From: UBA4738 sp002413305
GTDB taxonomy: Bacteria; Actinomycetota; UBA4738
DNA: 64,000 nucleotides
Assembly (NCBI GenBank): GCA_036847185.1
Contig: DAIUAM010000011.1
Span: forward strand, 1-64,000
Direction: 5' to 3'
Under the pieces are notes generated by a model. The model was not told where the DNA came from and ran no database searches. It saw nothing but the letters and a program-made list of their open reading frames with translations. Every line of letters begins with the position of its first letter. Position 1 is the stretch's first letter. Position numbers and translations under genes: made by a program. Shown piece by piece: positions 1-9,171 of the stretch.

Positions 1-1
1 G

Positions 2-217
2 CGCCGGACGGCCAGGCTGACCTCGAAGGCCGAACGGAGCCTGGCGCGCGCTGTCGATGGTCTGGCGCTCTCCGGCCGGGGGTTCGACCGCGTGCTGAAG
101 GTCGCCCGGACGATCGCGGACCTGGCGGGCTCGGACGCGATCGATCAGATCCACATGGGTGAGGCGTTGGGATATCGAGGCGCGCTGGCCGCCGAGCAGG
201 TGATCCCGGTTGCGTAG
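2..217 (+). CDS. comM: ComM/YifB-family Mg-chelatase-like ATPase, C-terminal end (partial)
   Basis: The window opens inside this gene, so only the last 71 codons before TAG 215-217 are visible. The fragment reads through RRTARLTSKAERSL, SGRGFDRVLKVARTIADL and the closing IHMGEALGYR motif. These are typical of the Mg-chelatase C-terminal domain of ComM/YifB proteins, hexameric AAA+ helicases that help branch migration during natural transformation. The stop codon overlaps the likely TTG start of dprA by 8 nt, and comM-dprA is a common pair. The ATPase core lies upstream of the window and cannot be checked. Confidence 0.85.
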   Translation, partial: RRTARLTSKAERSLARAVDGLALSGRGFDRVLKVARTIADLAGSDAIDQIHMGEALGYRGALAAEQVIPVA

Positions 218-1586
218 CGACCACGCCGACCAGCTCGCGGGTGCGCCGAACCCCATGCGGCGACCCCGGGACCTGCGGCGCGAGGCGGCGCATGGGAACC
301 CGGGCGGAGCGCCGTCCCGCCGACGGTTCGCCGCGGGGTCGTCGGGGCGGGGATCCTCGGGAGGGGAGGCGGGCCTGTCCTGGCCCGAGGGGTTCGCCGT
401 CGAGCCGCCCGACCGGGAGGCCCTTCTCGTACTCCTGCACCTGGCGTCGGTGACGCCGGCCCGGCTGCTGGAGCTGACAGCCGAGCACCGAACGGCTCGC
501 TCGTGCGTCGCGGCGATCGCGAGAGGGGCGGCCGGGAGCGAGGCGGACCGAAGCCGGGCCCGGACCCTGGACGGTCGGGCTGCCATGGGGAAGGTGGCGG
601 CCGGCGGGGCCCGCCTGGTCTCCGTGGACGACGCGGAGTATCCGCGGGCCCTCTTCGACCTGTTCGACCCACCGGCGGGGCTGCTGGTACGAGGGCGATC
701 CATCGCGGAACCGGGGGAACCAGCTGGGTGGGGGAGTGGGGCCCGGGTCGCACTCGTGGGCGCGCGGAACTGCTCGGCCACCGGCGGCGAGCTGGCCGGC
801 CTGCTGGGGAGCGCCGTGGCTCGGATCGGCGGGTGCGTGGTCAGCGGAGGCGCCCGGGGGATCGACGAGGCGGCCCACCGGGGAGCGCTGTCGGTCGCGG
901 CCCCGGTGTCGGATCCCGGGTACGACGACCCCACCCAGGGCGACGGAGCTTCCGGGCCGGTCACCATCGCCGTCCTCGGCTGTGGGATCGACTTCGCGTA
1001 TCCGCCCCGCAATCGCCGGCTCTTCGACGACATCGCGCGGCTGGGGGCACTCGTGAGCGAGTACCCGCCGGGGACACCGGCCGAGCCCTTCCGTTTCCCG
1101 GCCCGCAACCGGATCGTGGCGGCACTCTCCACCGCCGTGGTGGTGGTCGAAGGCGCCCCGAACAGCGGCTCGATGATCACCGTCGACCACGGCGCCGCCA
1201 TCGGGCGAGACGTCTACGCCGTCCCCGGGTCGCCGGTCAGCGAACTGGCTGCCGTCCCTCTCAAGCTGATCCGCGAGGGGGCGGGCCTGATCCGCAGCCC
1301 CGACGATCTCTTGGGCGACCTGGGGCTGATCCCGCTGGCCGCCGACCCGGATGGATCGAGGCCTTCCGGCCGGCCGGCCGTTCTCTCTCCGCCTCTGGAC
1401 GCGTCGCCCGCCGAGCGTCTGGTCTGGACGGCTCTCGCGGCGCCCGCGGCGGTGGACGGCGTGGCGGGCGCAACGGGACTTCCCATCCCCGACGCCATGG
1501 CGGCCCTGGTCGGGCTCGAGGTCCGCGGGTTCATCCGGCAGGTCGGCGGCCGCTACGAGCGCACCATCGCGGCCGCGAGGCCGTAG
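210..1586 (+). CDS. dprA: DNA processing protein DprA (SMF family)
   Basis: DprA binds incoming single-stranded DNA during transformation and loads RecA on it. The 458-residue product has a poorly conserved N-terminus, then the Rossmann-like SMF domain from about residue 180. Visible motifs are LVGARNCSATGG, VSGGARGIDEAAHRGAL, VLGCGIDFAYPPRNR, FPARNRIVAAL and GSMITVDHGAAIGRDVYAVP. A C-terminal winged-helix domain (about 385-450, ASPAERLVWTAL to RGFIRQVGGRYER) matches the DprA winged-helix extension. The start is taken at TTG 210, overlapping comM; an in-frame ATG at 255 would remove 15 residues and is equally possible. It is longer than typical DprA because of a disordered, Arg/Gly-rich N-terminal 55 residues. 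Confidence 0.93.
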   Translation: MRSDHADQLAGAPNPMRRPRDLRREAAHGNPGGAPSRRRFAAGSSGRGSSGGEAGLSWPEGFAVEPPDREALLVLLHLASVTPARLLELTAEHRTARSCVAAIARGAAGSEADRSRARTLDGRAAMGKVAAGGARLVSVDDAEYPRALFDLFDPPAGLLVRGRSIAEPGEPAGWGSGARVALVGARNCSATGGELAGLLGSAVARIGGCVVSGGARGIDEAAHRGALSVAAPVSDPGYDDPTQGDGASGPVTIAVLGCGIDFAYPPRNRRLFDDIARLGALVSEYPPGTPAEPFRFPARNRIVAALSTAVVVVEGAPNSGSMITVDHGAAIGRDVYAVPGSPVSELAAVPLKLIREGAGLIRSPDDLLGDLGLIPLAADPDGSRPSGRPAVLSPPLDASPAERLVWTALAAPAAVDGVAGATGLPIPDAMAALVGLEVRGFIRQVGGRYERTIAAARP

Positions 1587-1611
1587 AACGACCCGCGTGC
1601 ACGGGATTGTC

Positions 1612-1639
1612 TTGACCTGGGCGTTCGTTGTGTTACAAG
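1612..1639 (+). promoter_or_regulatory. Candidate promoter upstream of the Xer recombinase gene
   Basis: TTGACC at 1612-1617 is a 5/6 match to the -35 hexamer. TACAAG at 1634-1639 is a modest -10, with 16 nt between them. The element lies just after the dprA stop and would give a leader of about 90 nt before the Shine-Dalgarno at 1728. The -10 is weak, so this is tentative. Confidence 0.35.
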
Positions 1640-1727
1640 TCGGGCGGGCCCCACGGGCCCGGCTGCGCTGCCTGCCACCCGCTTCGCGGAGTGAGCCAGG
1701 GGTACCGGCCCGGCTTCGCGCAACGCC

Positions 1728-1741
1728 GGAGGTGATCGACG
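1728..1741 (+). promoter_or_regulatory. Long Shine-Dalgarno followed by ACG, probable start region of the Xer gene
   Basis: GGAGGTGATC at 1728-1737 is fully complementary to the usual 16S rRNA 3' tail. Six nucleotides after GGAGG, at 1739-1741, comes ACG in the Xer reading frame. No ATG, GTG or TTG exists in that frame between the upstream stop TGA (1733-1735) and GTG 1814. Starting at ACG restores the first helix of the SAM-like N-terminal domain, which GTG 1814 truncates. Confidence 0.6.
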
Positions 1742-1813
1742 GAGAACGAACGCGACGACCGCTCGGGGCTCACCCAACCTCCGGCCGGAGACGCCGCTCT
1801 CATCGATGCGTTC

Positions 1814-2737
1814 GTGCGCCACCTGTCGCTGGAGCGGCACCTGTCTTCGCACACCGCGACGGCCTACCGCGCCGACGTGGCCTCCCTGGCGGTCTTCCTG
1901 GCGCGCGGAGGTAGCGGCCTGTGCGAGGCCACCTATCCGCTCCTCCGACGCTGGCTGGCCGGGCTCCGGACCCGCGGCTACGCGAAGGCGACGGTGGCCC
2001 GCAAAGGTGCGGCGGTACGGACGTTCTACGCCTGGGCGGTGCGACGAGGACTCGTCGCGAAGGACCCGGCAGCGCTCCTCTCCCGGCCCGCTGGTTCCTC
2101 GCGGCTGCCCACGGTGCTAAAGCCGGCGGAGGCCGCGTTGCTGGCCACGGCCCCGCCGGGATCCGATCCGATCGCCTTGCGCGACCGGGCGATCCTCGAG
2201 CTCCTCTACGGATGCGGCCTGCGCGTCGCCGAGCTGGCCGCGCTCGACGTGACCGACGTCGAACTCACCATGGAGCGGGTTCGGGTGTTCGGCAAGGGAT
2301 CGAAGGAGCGCGTCGTCCCTCTTGGCGAGTTCGCTGCAGAGGCCGTCCGCGTTTACCTCCGCCGGGGCCGGGAAGCGATGGCGCCGCGCGGGGACGATCC
2401 CCCGGCCCGTCGGGCCCGGGAGGACACCTCCGCGAGCGCGCGCGTCGCACCGGTCGATCCCCAGGCCCTCTTCTTCAACCGGCGGCGTCGGCGGATGACC
2501 ACCCGCGACGCGCGCGCGGTCGTGGAACGCTACGTCCGCAGTACCCTAGAGGGTCGGAAGGTGAGCCCGCACACGCTCAGGCATTCGTACGCTACCCATC
2601 TCCTGGAAGGGGGGGCGGACATCCGGACCGTTCAGGAGCTGCTGGGGCACGCGAGCCTGGCGACGACCCAGCGCTACACCCACGTGTCACGGCGCCGCCT
2701 CTTCGACGCCTACCGGGACAGCCATCCGAGGGCATGA
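1814..2737 (+). CDS. xerC: Tyrosine recombinase XerC/XerD family
   Basis: This is a site-specific recombinase of the type that resolves chromosome dimers at dif. Coordinates are given from the first canonical start (GTG, 307 residues), but translation probably begins at ACG 1739, which adds 25 residues. The N-terminal SAM-like domain ([16 protein letters not shown]) is followed by the catalytic domain. It has Arg137 in GCGLRVAEL, the beta-hairpin lysine in [26 protein letters not shown] and nucleophile Tyr288 in QRYTHV. An Arg/Ala-rich insertion of about 25 residues precedes the HxxR motif. The stop overlaps the start of the sigma factor gene. The context (dprA, whiG, rpsB) is that of a chromosomal Xer protein, not an integron or phage integrase; XerC versus XerD cannot be decided. 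Confidence 0.9.
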   Translation: MRHLSLERHLSSHTATAYRADVASLAVFLARGGSGLCEATYPLLRRWLAGLRTRGYAKATVARKGAAVRTFYAWAVRRGLVAKDPAALLSRPAGSSRLPTVLKPAEAALLATAPPGSDPIALRDRAILELLYGCGLRVAELAALDVTDVELTMERVRVFGKGSKERVVPLGEFAAEAVRVYLRRGREAMAPRGDDPPARRAREDTSASARVAPVDPQALFFNRRRRRMTTRDARAVVERYVRSTLEGRKVSPHTLRHSYATHLLEGGADIRTVQELLGHASLATTQRYTHVSRRRLFDAYRDSHPRA

Positions 2738-3543
2738 TGAGGAAGACGGCCCGGGATCCGGCGGAGGATGCCGCGAACCGCGCGGAGCTGGACGGACTCT
2801 GGCGGAGCTTCAAGGACGAACGATCCCAGCCGGCACGCGACCAGCTCATCATCCGGTTCTCGCCGCTGGTGAAGTACGTGGCGAGCCGCGTGGCTACCGG
2901 TCTCCCCGCCAGCGTCGAACAGGCCGACCTCGTCTCCTACGGGATCTTCGGCTTGATCGACGCCCTAGAGAAGTTCGACCCGACCCGCGACATCAAGTTC
3001 GAGACCTACGCGATCCCACGCATCCGCGGCGCCATCATCGACGAGCTCCGGTCGCTCGACTGGGTGCCGCGGTCCGTCCGATTCAAGGCGCGGGAGATCG
3101 AGAAGGCCACCACCGAGCTCGAGGCCCGCCTGAAGCGGGCACCGAGCGAGAAGGAGATCGCCGAGCACCTGGGCATCCGGATCGGTGAGCTGCACGACAT
3201 CGTCACCCAGATCTCGTTCGTCACCGTGACGGCCCTCGAGGAGGTTGTCCCCGGTGGCAACGACCGCGGAGAGAGCCTGTCCTTGCTGGACACCCTCGCG
3301 GACATGAACGCACCCGACCCGATCTCCGGGATGGAGGGAACGGAGATGCGAGCCATGCTCGCCCACGCCGTCAACTCGCTGACCGAGCGGGAGAAGATCG
3401 TCGTTACGCTCTACTACTTCGAAGGGCTGACACTGGCCGAGATCGGCGAGGTCCTCGGGGTAACTGAGTCGCGGGTCTGCCAGATCCACACCAAGGCCGT
3501 GGGCCTTCTTCGCAACAACCTCCGCACGCAGGACGAAGACTGA
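2734..3543 (+). CDS. whiG: RNA polymerase sigma factor, WhiG/FliA (sigma-28) class
   Basis: This 269-residue alternative sigma factor has region 2 ([21 protein letters not shown], then [21 protein letters not shown] and [18 protein letters not shown]). The class hallmark [10 protein letters not shown] follows, then region 3 and a region 4 helix-turn-helix ([32 protein letters not shown]). In actinobacteria this family (WhiG) sits exactly here, upstream of rpsB, and controls development; elsewhere FliA drives flagellar genes. No flagellar genes are in the window, so WhiG is the better label. The ATG at 2734 overlaps the xer stop as ATGA, with GAGGG at 2728-2732 as a weak ribosome site, implying translational coupling. 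A second ATG at 2737 could also serve. Confidence 0.9.
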   Translation: MMRKTARDPAEDAANRAELDGLWRSFKDERSQPARDQLIIRFSPLVKYVASRVATGLPASVEQADLVSYGIFGLIDALEKFDPTRDIKFETYAIPRIRGAIIDELRSLDWVPRSVRFKAREIEKATTELEARLKRAPSEKEIAEHLGIRIGELHDIVTQISFVTVTALEEVVPGGNDRGESLSLLDTLADMNAPDPISGMEGTEMRAMLAHAVNSLTEREKIVVTLYYFEGLTLAEIGEVLGVTESRVCQIHTKAVGLLRNNLRTQDED

Positions 3544-3692
3544 CCGTTCCGCTTCTTGGACGCGAGGCTCACTCCCGTGAAAACGGGCGCAGCGGGTGGA
3601 TTTCTCATCGCTCTGTGACGGATCTCATTGGCGGTCCGCGGAGACCCGCGTAGGTTCGATCGTGCTGACCTCCGGGCGTCAGGAGGAACGAC
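3544..3692 (+). other. Intergenic leader with a GAAA-tetraloop hairpin upstream of the M23 peptidase gene
   Basis: This 149-nt gap holds a compact hairpin: CCCGT (3574-3578), loop GAAA (3579-3582) and ACGGG (3583-3587), followed by GC-rich sequence and AGGAGG just before GTG 3693. A GNRA-capped stem in front of a cell-wall hydrolase gene suggests a structured leader. I looked for the conserved cores of the c-di-AMP (ydaO) and c-di-GMP riboswitches and did not find them. No convincing promoter is seen. Confidence 0.4.
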
Positions 3693-4412
3693 GTGACGCC
3701 AGTGCGGATCATCATCGCGGCGGTCGTGCTCGCGGCTTCGTCGCTCGGCTCGGGCAGGACCGCCTCATCCATCCGGTCGGGGCCGGAGCGGCTGCCGGTC
3801 TCGGGTCCGGCGTACGGAACCTACGCATGGCCGGTCCTCGGGCCCGTGATCCGTGGGTTCGAGCCGCCACCGGACCCATACAGTGCGGGCCATCGGGGGA
3901 TCGACATCGCCACCCCGTTCGGCTCCCCGATGGTTGCCGCGCAGGACGGCGTGGTGTCGTTCGCCGGCTTCGTGGCGGGTTCGCTGTTCATCTCCATCGA
4001 CCACTCCGGCGGCGTGCGGACAACCTACTCCTGGCTCTCTGCGGTCGGGGTCAAGAAGGGAGCGACGGTGACTCGTGGAGAGCTGATCGGGAGCACCGGA
4101 CACGGGCACCCCGACGTTCCGACTCCGCATCTACACTTCGGGGCGAAGATCGGCACCACATACATCGACCCGATGCTGCTGCTCGGACGAGGCAGTGTCG
4201 TCGGCCTGATCCGGCTCGCCCCGATCGACCAATTGGCTGAGGGTTCGGCGTGGCCCCCTACAATGACCCGACTTGAACCGCATCGGCCGAGCACCGCGCG
4301 TTCACCCAACCCTCCTCTCCCGGCGGAGGCTGGGCCTCGCCATCGCGGCGTTGCTCGGCGGGATGGTCTCGATGCTGGCCGTGCCGGCCGCATGGCCGCA
4401 GTCGTCACATGA
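3693..4412 (+). CDS. Secreted M23-family peptidase (LytM-like)
   Basis: The product is a predicted exported zinc endopeptidase acting on peptidoglycan cross-bridges. GTG 3693 follows a good AGGAGG. Residues 1-25 form a signal peptide (RIIIAAVVLAASSLGSG). The LytM domain (about 50-165) shows the zinc ligands in HRGIDIATP and HLHFGAKIG and the usual GVVSFAG and GELIGSTGHGH elements, so it should be active. The last 50 residues are low-complexity Pro/Arg/Ala and overlap the next gene by 140 nt, which is unusual. The functional protein may effectively end near residue 190. It is one of three envelope genes between the sigma factor and rpsB. Confidence 0.85.
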   Translation: MTPVRIIIAAVVLAASSLGSGRTASSIRSGPERLPVSGPAYGTYAWPVLGPVIRGFEPPPDPYSAGHRGIDIATPFGSPMVAAQDGVVSFAGFVAGSLFISIDHSGGVRTTYSWLSAVGVKKGATVTRGELIGSTGHGHPDVPTPHLHFGAKIGTTYIDPMLLLGRGSVVGLIRLAPIDQLAEGSAWPPTMTRLEPHRPSTARSPNPPLPAEAGPRHRGVARRDGLDAGRAGRMAAVVT

Positions 4413-5757
4413 CTGGCCTTCCTTCCAGGGCGGGCCCACCCATGTAGCTGCGATCGGCGGCACGGCGCTGCGTCCGGGGCTCGCGATCGAGCACGCGTGG
4501 TCGGTCGGCGGGTCGTCCGATCGTCACGTCTCCACGCCCGCCATCGCCGGTGGGGTGGCCGTGGCCGTCGGCACGACGTCAGTGGTGGGGTTCGACCCCG
4601 GATCCGGCTCGGTTACGTGGTCGATTCCGCGGGCGGCCGGCACGGTCCTCATGCCCGCCATCGACCCCGTCAGCGGGACCGCCGTCTACGCCGAAGGGAA
4701 CGCGAAGGGCAAGAACGCGCTGGTGATCGTGGAGGCGAAGACGGGCACCGAGCTCGGGCGCGTCTCTCTGCATCAACCCATCCGGTCGGCCCCCACGATC
4801 GCGGATGGGCAGGTCCTGTTCGGGGCTCGCGACCAGTACCTGTACGACATCGACCTCGCCGGTCGATGCGTCCGCTGGCGGTTCCGAACCGCCGGCGTGG
4901 TCAACGGCGCTCCGGCGGTGGACGGTGGACAGGCGTTCGCCATCAGCGAGGACGGCAAGACGGGCAGGGCCACGCTCTACTCTCTGCCGGTGGGAAGCGG
5001 GTCCGGTTGTTCGACCGGTGCGGCGTCGGCAGCGATCCGGCCGGCATGGACGTACGTTCCGGCCGGGATCGGCTTCAATGACACCGCACCCACGGTCGTC
5101 GGAGGCGTCGTCTACGCGGGTTTCGGCGGGACGCCGGGTGAGCCTGGCTCCGTTCGCGCCGTCGACGAGCGAACGGGCGCCCTGAAGTGGCACCAGGCGG
5201 TGAGGTTCGCCTTCGTCTCCACGACCGCGCCGGCGGTGTCCGGGCGGATGGTCTACGTGAACGACCTGGGCGGCGGGGTCTACGCATTCGAGGCCTCGTC
5301 CGGGGTTCGGCGGTGGGACTACGCGTTCGACAGTCCCATCCAGTCGAGCGCGCCCCTCGTCGCCGGGAACACCTTGTACGTGGGGCTCGACGACGGGACC
5401 CTTGTCGCACTCGGGACGGGCAGCGGCCACCTCGAATGGAGGGGTGAGCTGGCCGGCGGTGCCGCGGGCGGCCTCGTCCCCCAGGGGGACGCGATCCTGG
5501 CGACGACCCTGGGTCGAAGAGGCCGGATCTCGGTCCTTCGTCACGATCCGCAGGCCAAGCTGCTGGACGTTCCCTCACCGACCACGCTGCACCTGTCGCG
5601 CGCCCTCCTGAACTTCGTCGGCGGGTTCGCGATCGTGTTCGTGCTCCTGCTCGCGCTCTTCCAGTTCGCGTTCCGGCCCAGCCGGTGGCCTTGGAAACGC
5701 GAGCAGCAACCCGCGAGCGCGCACGAGGCCGTCGAACCCGATCAGGTGGAAGTGTGA
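4273..5757 (+). CDS. Membrane-anchored PQQ-type beta-propeller protein
   Basis: This 494-residue protein has an N-terminal signal segment (LGLAIAALLGGMVSMLAVPAA) and then repeated beta-propeller blades of the PQQ/BamB type across about 45-430. The repeats are recognisable in GSVTWSIPR, RCVRWRFRT, GALKWHQAV, GVRRWDYAF and GHLEWRGEL. A C-terminal membrane helix (LLNFVGGFAIVFVLLLALFQF) is followed by a short basic cytoplasmic tail. The propeller would sit outside the membrane. Function is unknown; no quinoprotein active-site signature is evident, so a scaffold or sensor role is more likely than a dehydrogenase. The only usable start before the signal peptide is TTG 4273, eight nt after TACAAT (4259-4264), a possible leaderless arrangement inside the preceding gene. 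Confidence 0.7.
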   Translation: MNRIGRAPRVHPTLLSRRRLGLAIAALLGGMVSMLAVPAAWPQSSHDWPSFQGGPTHVAAIGGTALRPGLAIEHAWSVGGSSDRHVSTPAIAGGVAVAVGTTSVVGFDPGSGSVTWSIPRAAGTVLMPAIDPVSGTAVYAEGNAKGKNALVIVEAKTGTELGRVSLHQPIRSAPTIADGQVLFGARDQYLYDIDLAGRCVRWRFRTAGVVNGAPAVDGGQAFAISEDGKTGRATLYSLPVGSGSGCSTGAASAAIRPAWTYVPAGIGFNDTAPTVVGGVVYAGFGGTPGEPGSVRAVDERTGALKWHQAVRFAFVSTTAPAVSGRMVYVNDLGGGVYAFEASSGVRRWDYAFDSPIQSSAPLVAGNTLYVGLDDGTLVALGTGSGHLEWRGELAGGAAGGLVPQGDAILATTLGRRGRISVLRHDPQAKLLDVPSPTTLHLSRALLNFVGGFAIVFVLLLALFQFAFRPSRWPWKREQQPASAHEAVEPDQVEV

Positions 5758-5779
5758 CCCGACGGACGAGAGCACGCGG

Positions 5780-7150
5780 ATGAGCAAGAAGAAGAAGAAG
5801 CGGACCGCCGCGAACGCCGCGAACTACCGGGCCCGCTCGTCAACGCCGCGCCCGGGAACGCCGGCGAGGGCAGGGAGAGCGGGGCCGCTCCGCGGGCCCG
5901 CGTCTCCGGCTGCCGGAGCCTCCCGTACGGATGCGGCGACCGGACCCCAGGAGGAACCCTTCGACGACGAAGAGATCCTGGACACCGAAGACTCCGACGT
6001 GGACGAACTGGATACGGATGTCGATCTCGAGGACGACGAGGGAGAATCGGCCGCCCCACATCCGCGCCGGTGGGGAAGGCGCGCCGCCCCCACGCCAACT
6101 CTCGCCTCCACAACCAAGCGCGCGTCCAGCCGGCCCCCCGCCCGCTCGACCGGCCGGCCCCGCCCGCCCGCCTCCCGAACCCCGACCGCTCGGCGTGCAC
6201 CCTCCGGGCAGGGCCGACCCGCCCGCCGGCCGCAGGCCCCGGTCGCGGAGGGACCGGCCATCACCCAGCCGCCGGTCGGGATCGCCCTCGCCCGCGGGAT
6301 CGCGGTGGTCGGACGATCCCCGGCCCTGCTGACGACCTCCTTCGTTGGCGCCCTCATCCTGTGGCTCATCTACTCGAGTTCGGGGGTGATCCACTTCGCT
6401 TCGGTGGCGGTCATGGCCCAGATCGAAGCGATCCCCCCGATCCACTCCCTTCTCGACCTCGCGTTCGTCCGCGAATTGGCGCTGGTCACCTCGGGAGCCA
6501 CCATCGCGCTCCTCGGTTTGGCCATCGTTTTCGTGCGCGGCATGCTGGGCGTCCTCTGGCTGGGGTTGATCTTCGACGCCTATGACCACGAAGGGCGCGA
6601 TGGGCTCGTCGCCAGCCTCCGGTCCGCCGCCCGCCGCGGGATCCCGCTGCTGGGCCGGATGCTCGGCATCGAGGTCGCCTTCGTGGTCCTGGCCTCGGTG
6701 GCCAGCTCCGTGCTCGGCGTGTTCCTCGGCGGCGCGGGCCTGCTGGCGTCGCTGGTGGCCATCGCCTACTTCCTCATCTACGCACCCATCATCCTGGTGC
6801 GCGAAGGGGTCGGGCTGCGCGATGCCGCCGCCCTCTCGGTCCGGGTCTCCAAGGTCCGGGGCAGCGGCCGCCTCATCTCGCCCCACATGGGCCTCATCGT
6901 GGCGTACGTCTTCTTCTCGATCGTGCTGATCTCCTCGACCGGACGGAGCCCGGCCGCACCGGTCACCCCCTCGATCGTGGAGTGGGCGTACATCCTGTTC
7001 CTGAACTTCATCCACGTCGGCATCCTCGCCGCCTTCGCCTACCGGTGGGAGTTGCTCCGGGACCCCGTGCTGACCATGGAGAGCCAGCCGCGGAAGCCCG
7101 TGGCGCGGAAGTCAGCGCCGGGGACGGGCCTCCTTCGGCGTCGCCTTTGA
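5780..7150 (+). CDS. Multi-pass membrane protein of unknown function with a disordered N-terminus
   Basis: I do not recognise the family. The first 165 residues are disordered: a lysine run (MSKKKKKR), an Arg/Pro/Ala-rich stretch, a very acidic block ([20 protein letters not shown]) and another Arg/Pro block. Residues about 175-440 hold five or six hydrophobic helices, for example [53 protein letters not shown] and [19 protein letters not shown]. The helix layout resembles integral-membrane proteins that carry a glycerophosphoryl diester-like or DUF975-like membrane domain, but no signature residue supports that. It lies 22 nt after the propeller gene and may be co-transcribed with it. Confidence 0.6.
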   Translation: MSKKKKKRTAANAANYRARSSTPRPGTPARAGRAGPLRGPASPAAGASRTDAATGPQEEPFDDEEILDTEDSDVDELDTDVDLEDDEGESAAPHPRRWGRRAAPTPTLASTTKRASSRPPARSTGRPRPPASRTPTARRAPSGQGRPARRPQAPVAEGPAITQPPVGIALARGIAVVGRSPALLTTSFVGALILWLIYSSSGVIHFASVAVMAQIEAIPPIHSLLDLAFVRELALVTSGATIALLGLAIVFVRGMLGVLWLGLIFDAYDHEGRDGLVASLRSAARRGIPLLGRMLGIEVAFVVLASVASSVLGVFLGGAGLLASLVAIAYFLIYAPIILVREGVGLRDAAALSVRVSKVRGSGRLISPHMGLIVAYVFFSIVLISSTGRSPAAPVTPSIVEWAYILFLNFIHVGILAAFAYRWELLRDPVLTMESQPRKPVARKSAPGTGLLRRRL

Positions 7151-7194
7151 CGCTCGGCGACCCGGATCTCGCCGGAGCCTCACGAATGGCTCCC

Positions 7195-7334
7195 TGCTAG
7201 ACTCCCCTCGAGTCGTCCGCGCCCTGCGCGGGCGGCATCACGCACGTCCGGGGACCCGGGCGCCGAGGTCCCAGCGATGGGTCGGCGAGGGGAAGATCTG
7301 GACGGAGGAAGAAAAACCGGAAGGAGGGATCTGC
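7195..7334 (+). promoter_or_regulatory. rpsB promoter (extended -10) and structured leader
   Basis: TGC followed by TAGACT (7198-7203) is an extended -10 element; the expected -35 region is poor. The inferred leader of about 125 nt contains two hairpins: CCGCGC/GCGCGG (7217-7222 with 7226-7231) and GGGACC/GGTCCC (7251-7256 with 7267-7272). A strong AAGGAGG precedes ATG 7335. Ribosomal protein S2 operons are often autoregulated through their leader, so these hairpins are candidates for S2 binding; that is inference. Confidence 0.5.
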
Positions 7335-8552
7335 ATGCCCGTCGCAACCAGACGGGAGCTCCTCGAAGCCGGCGTGCACTTCGGCCACCAGACCCGAAGG
7401 TGGAACCCGAAGATGCGCCGGTTCATCTTCGGCGAGCGCTCCGGCATCTATATCATCGACTTGGAGAAGACGCTCACCGGCCTCCAGTCCACCTATGACT
7501 TCCTGCTCGACGTCGGCCGGCGCGGTGGCTCCGTCCTGTTCGTCGGCACGAAGAAACAGGCCCAGGAGGTCGTCGCCCGGGAGGCAGGCCGGGTCGCCAT
7601 GCCCTTCGTCAACACCCGCTGGCTCGGCGGCATGCTGACCAACTTCACCACCATCCACGGACGCCTCCAGCGCATGAAGGAGCTCCGGGAGATGGAGCGA
7701 TCCGGCGCGTTCGAATACCTCCCCAAGAAGGAGGTCCTGCGACTTCGCCACGAGAAGGAGAAGCTCGAACGCAACCTTTCCGGCATCCAGGACATGGAGC
7801 GCCGCCCGGATGCGATCTTCGTCATCGACACCAAGCGCGAGCACATCGCGGTGAAGGAGGCCCGCAAGCTGGGCATCCCGGTGCTCGCCATCGTCGACAC
7901 GAACTGCGACCCCGACGAGGTCGACTATGTGATCCCGGGCAACGACGACGCCATCCGGGCCTGTTCGCTCATCACGAAAGTCATCGCCGACGCGCTCCAG
8001 GAGGGTCAGTACCTCGCCTACCAGGGCATGCAAACGCGGGCGACCGAGCCCGAGTTCGAACAGGAGCCCGCTTCGCCCGCCGCTGAGGCGCCGGTCGCGC
8101 AAGACGACCGTCGTCCCATCCGACTCTCCGAGGAGGAGGCCGCGTTCTTCGGCGAGACCGTCACTGGGACAGGTGGCGACACCGAAGCACCAGCCGACAT
8201 GGGCGCGGCGGACGCTGGCGAAGCCGTGTCAGAGCCGGAACCCGAACCCCGGACGACCGCAGATGCCACCGAGGACGCGACTCCGGTCGTTGATCAAGCC
8301 GAGCCCGAGGCGGCATACGAGCCGACCCCGCCCGCGTCCGACGGTTCGGGGACCGACGACGCGGTGACCACCGACGAAGCGGTGACCACCGACGACGCCG
8401 CGACGGCAGGCGATCCGACGGCCGCGCCCGCCCCCGAACCGGAGGCGACCGAGACGGAGCCTGAACCGAGGACCCCTCCGGCCGCCGGCACGCACGCGGC
8501 GGAGGGCGACGAGCCCGCGCCGCCGGCCGATGCGAACACGTCAGGAGAGTGA
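7335..8552 (+). CDS. rpsB: 30S ribosomal protein S2 with a long acidic C-terminal extension
   Basis: The first 235 residues are a standard S2: [56 protein letters not shown] and the closing [21 protein letters not shown]. It then continues for about 170 residues of acidic, proline/alanine/threonine-rich low-complexity sequence, including a tandem [15 protein letters not shown] unit. This brings the protein to 405 residues, against about 240-300 usually. The tail has no hydrophobic core and should be disordered. The upstream leader is structured and tsf starts 7 nt downstream, the usual rpsB-tsf operon. The extension is in frame with no sign of a frameshift. Confidence 0.95.
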   Translation: MPVATRRELLEAGVHFGHQTRRWNPKMRRFIFGERSGIYIIDLEKTLTGLQSTYDFLLDVGRRGGSVLFVGTKKQAQEVVAREAGRVAMPFVNTRWLGGMLTNFTTIHGRLQRMKELREMERSGAFEYLPKKEVLRLRHEKEKLERNLSGIQDMERRPDAIFVIDTKREHIAVKEARKLGIPVLAIVDTNCDPDEVDYVIPGNDDAIRACSLITKVIADALQEGQYLAYQGMQTRATEPEFEQEPASPAAEAPVAQDDRRPIRLSEEEAAFFGETVTGTGGDTEAPADMGAADAGEAVSEPEPEPRTTADATEDATPVVDQAEPEAAYEPTPPASDGSGTDDAVTTDEAVTTDDAATAGDPTAAPAPEPEATETEPEPRTPPAAGTHAAEGDEPAPPADANTSGE

Positions 8553-8559
8553 GGAAGCG

Positions 8560-9171
8560 ATGACGGAGCCCGCGAGCATCGGCGCCACGGAGGTCAAGCG
8601 CCTCCGCGACCTGACCGGGGCCGGGATGATGGATTGCAAGAAGGCCCTGATGGAGTCGGGGGGTGATTTCGACCGGGCGGTGGAGATCCTCCGCACGAAG
8701 GGGCTCGCCTCGGCGGCCAAGCGCCAGGGCCGACGGGCCTCCGAGGGTCTCATCGAGGCGTACGTCCACGGCGACGGCCGGGTCGGAGTGATGGTCGAGC
8801 TGAATTGCGAGACCGACTTCGTGGCCAGGACGGCCGACTTCAAGGAGCTCGCCCACGAGATCGCCCTCCAGGTGGCGGCCATCCCTCCCCGGTGGGTCTC
8901 CCGTGACGAGGTCCCCGACGACGTCGTCGCCGCCGAGCGCAAGATCTACGAGGAGCAGGCCCGCGCCACGGGCAAGCCGGAGAACGTCCTCCAGCGGATC
9001 GCGGAGGGCAAGCTCGACTCCTTCTACAAGGACACCGTGCTCCTCGAGCAGGCCTACGTCCGCGACGGCTCGAAGACCGTCGGCGACCTGGTCACCGAGG
9101 TGGCGGCCAGGGTCGGCGAGCACGTGGTCGTGCGCAGGTTCGTCCGGTACCAGCTGGGCGCGGAGGCGTAG
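8560..9171 (+). CDS. tsf: Elongation factor Ts (short form)
   Basis: EF-Ts exchanges GDP for GTP on EF-Tu. The 203-residue product has the N-terminal UBA-like module ([20 protein letters not shown]) and the key TDFVAR motif in [23 protein letters not shown] shortened core ends in [15 protein letters not shown]. At about 200 residues it is the compact type seen in Thermus and chloroplasts, not the 270-280 residue actinobacterial type. ATG 8560 is chosen because GAGGAAG precedes it and homologous sequence begins just after; an in-frame ATG at 8530 lies inside rpsB. It is co-transcribed between rpsB and pyrH. Confidence 0.95.
   Translation: MTEPASIGATEVKRLRDLTGAGMMDCKKALMESGGDFDRAVEILRTKGLASAAKRQGRRASEGLIEAYVHGDGRVGVMVELNCETDFVARTADFKELAHEIALQVAAIPPRWVSRDEVPDDVVAAERKIYEEQARATGKPENVLQRIAEGKLDSFYKDTVLLEQAYVRDGSKTVGDLVTEVAARVGEHVVVRRFVRYQLGAEA

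Noticed and set aside
1739..2737. The tyrosine recombinase as a sign of an integrated element
   Set aside because: It lies between dprA and a WhiG-class sigma factor in conserved order and has no attachment repeats or phage genes around it; it is a chromosomal Xer protein.
3544..3692. Possible c-di-AMP (ydaO) riboswitch before the M23 peptidase
   Set aside because: The family often precedes cell-wall hydrolases, but its conserved internal motifs are not present; only a simple GAAA hairpin is seen.
4233..4264. TTGGCT as the -35 partner of TACAAT before the propeller gene
   Set aside because: The spacing is 20 nt. The TACAAT box is kept as a possible -10, but the promoter is not called as a feature.
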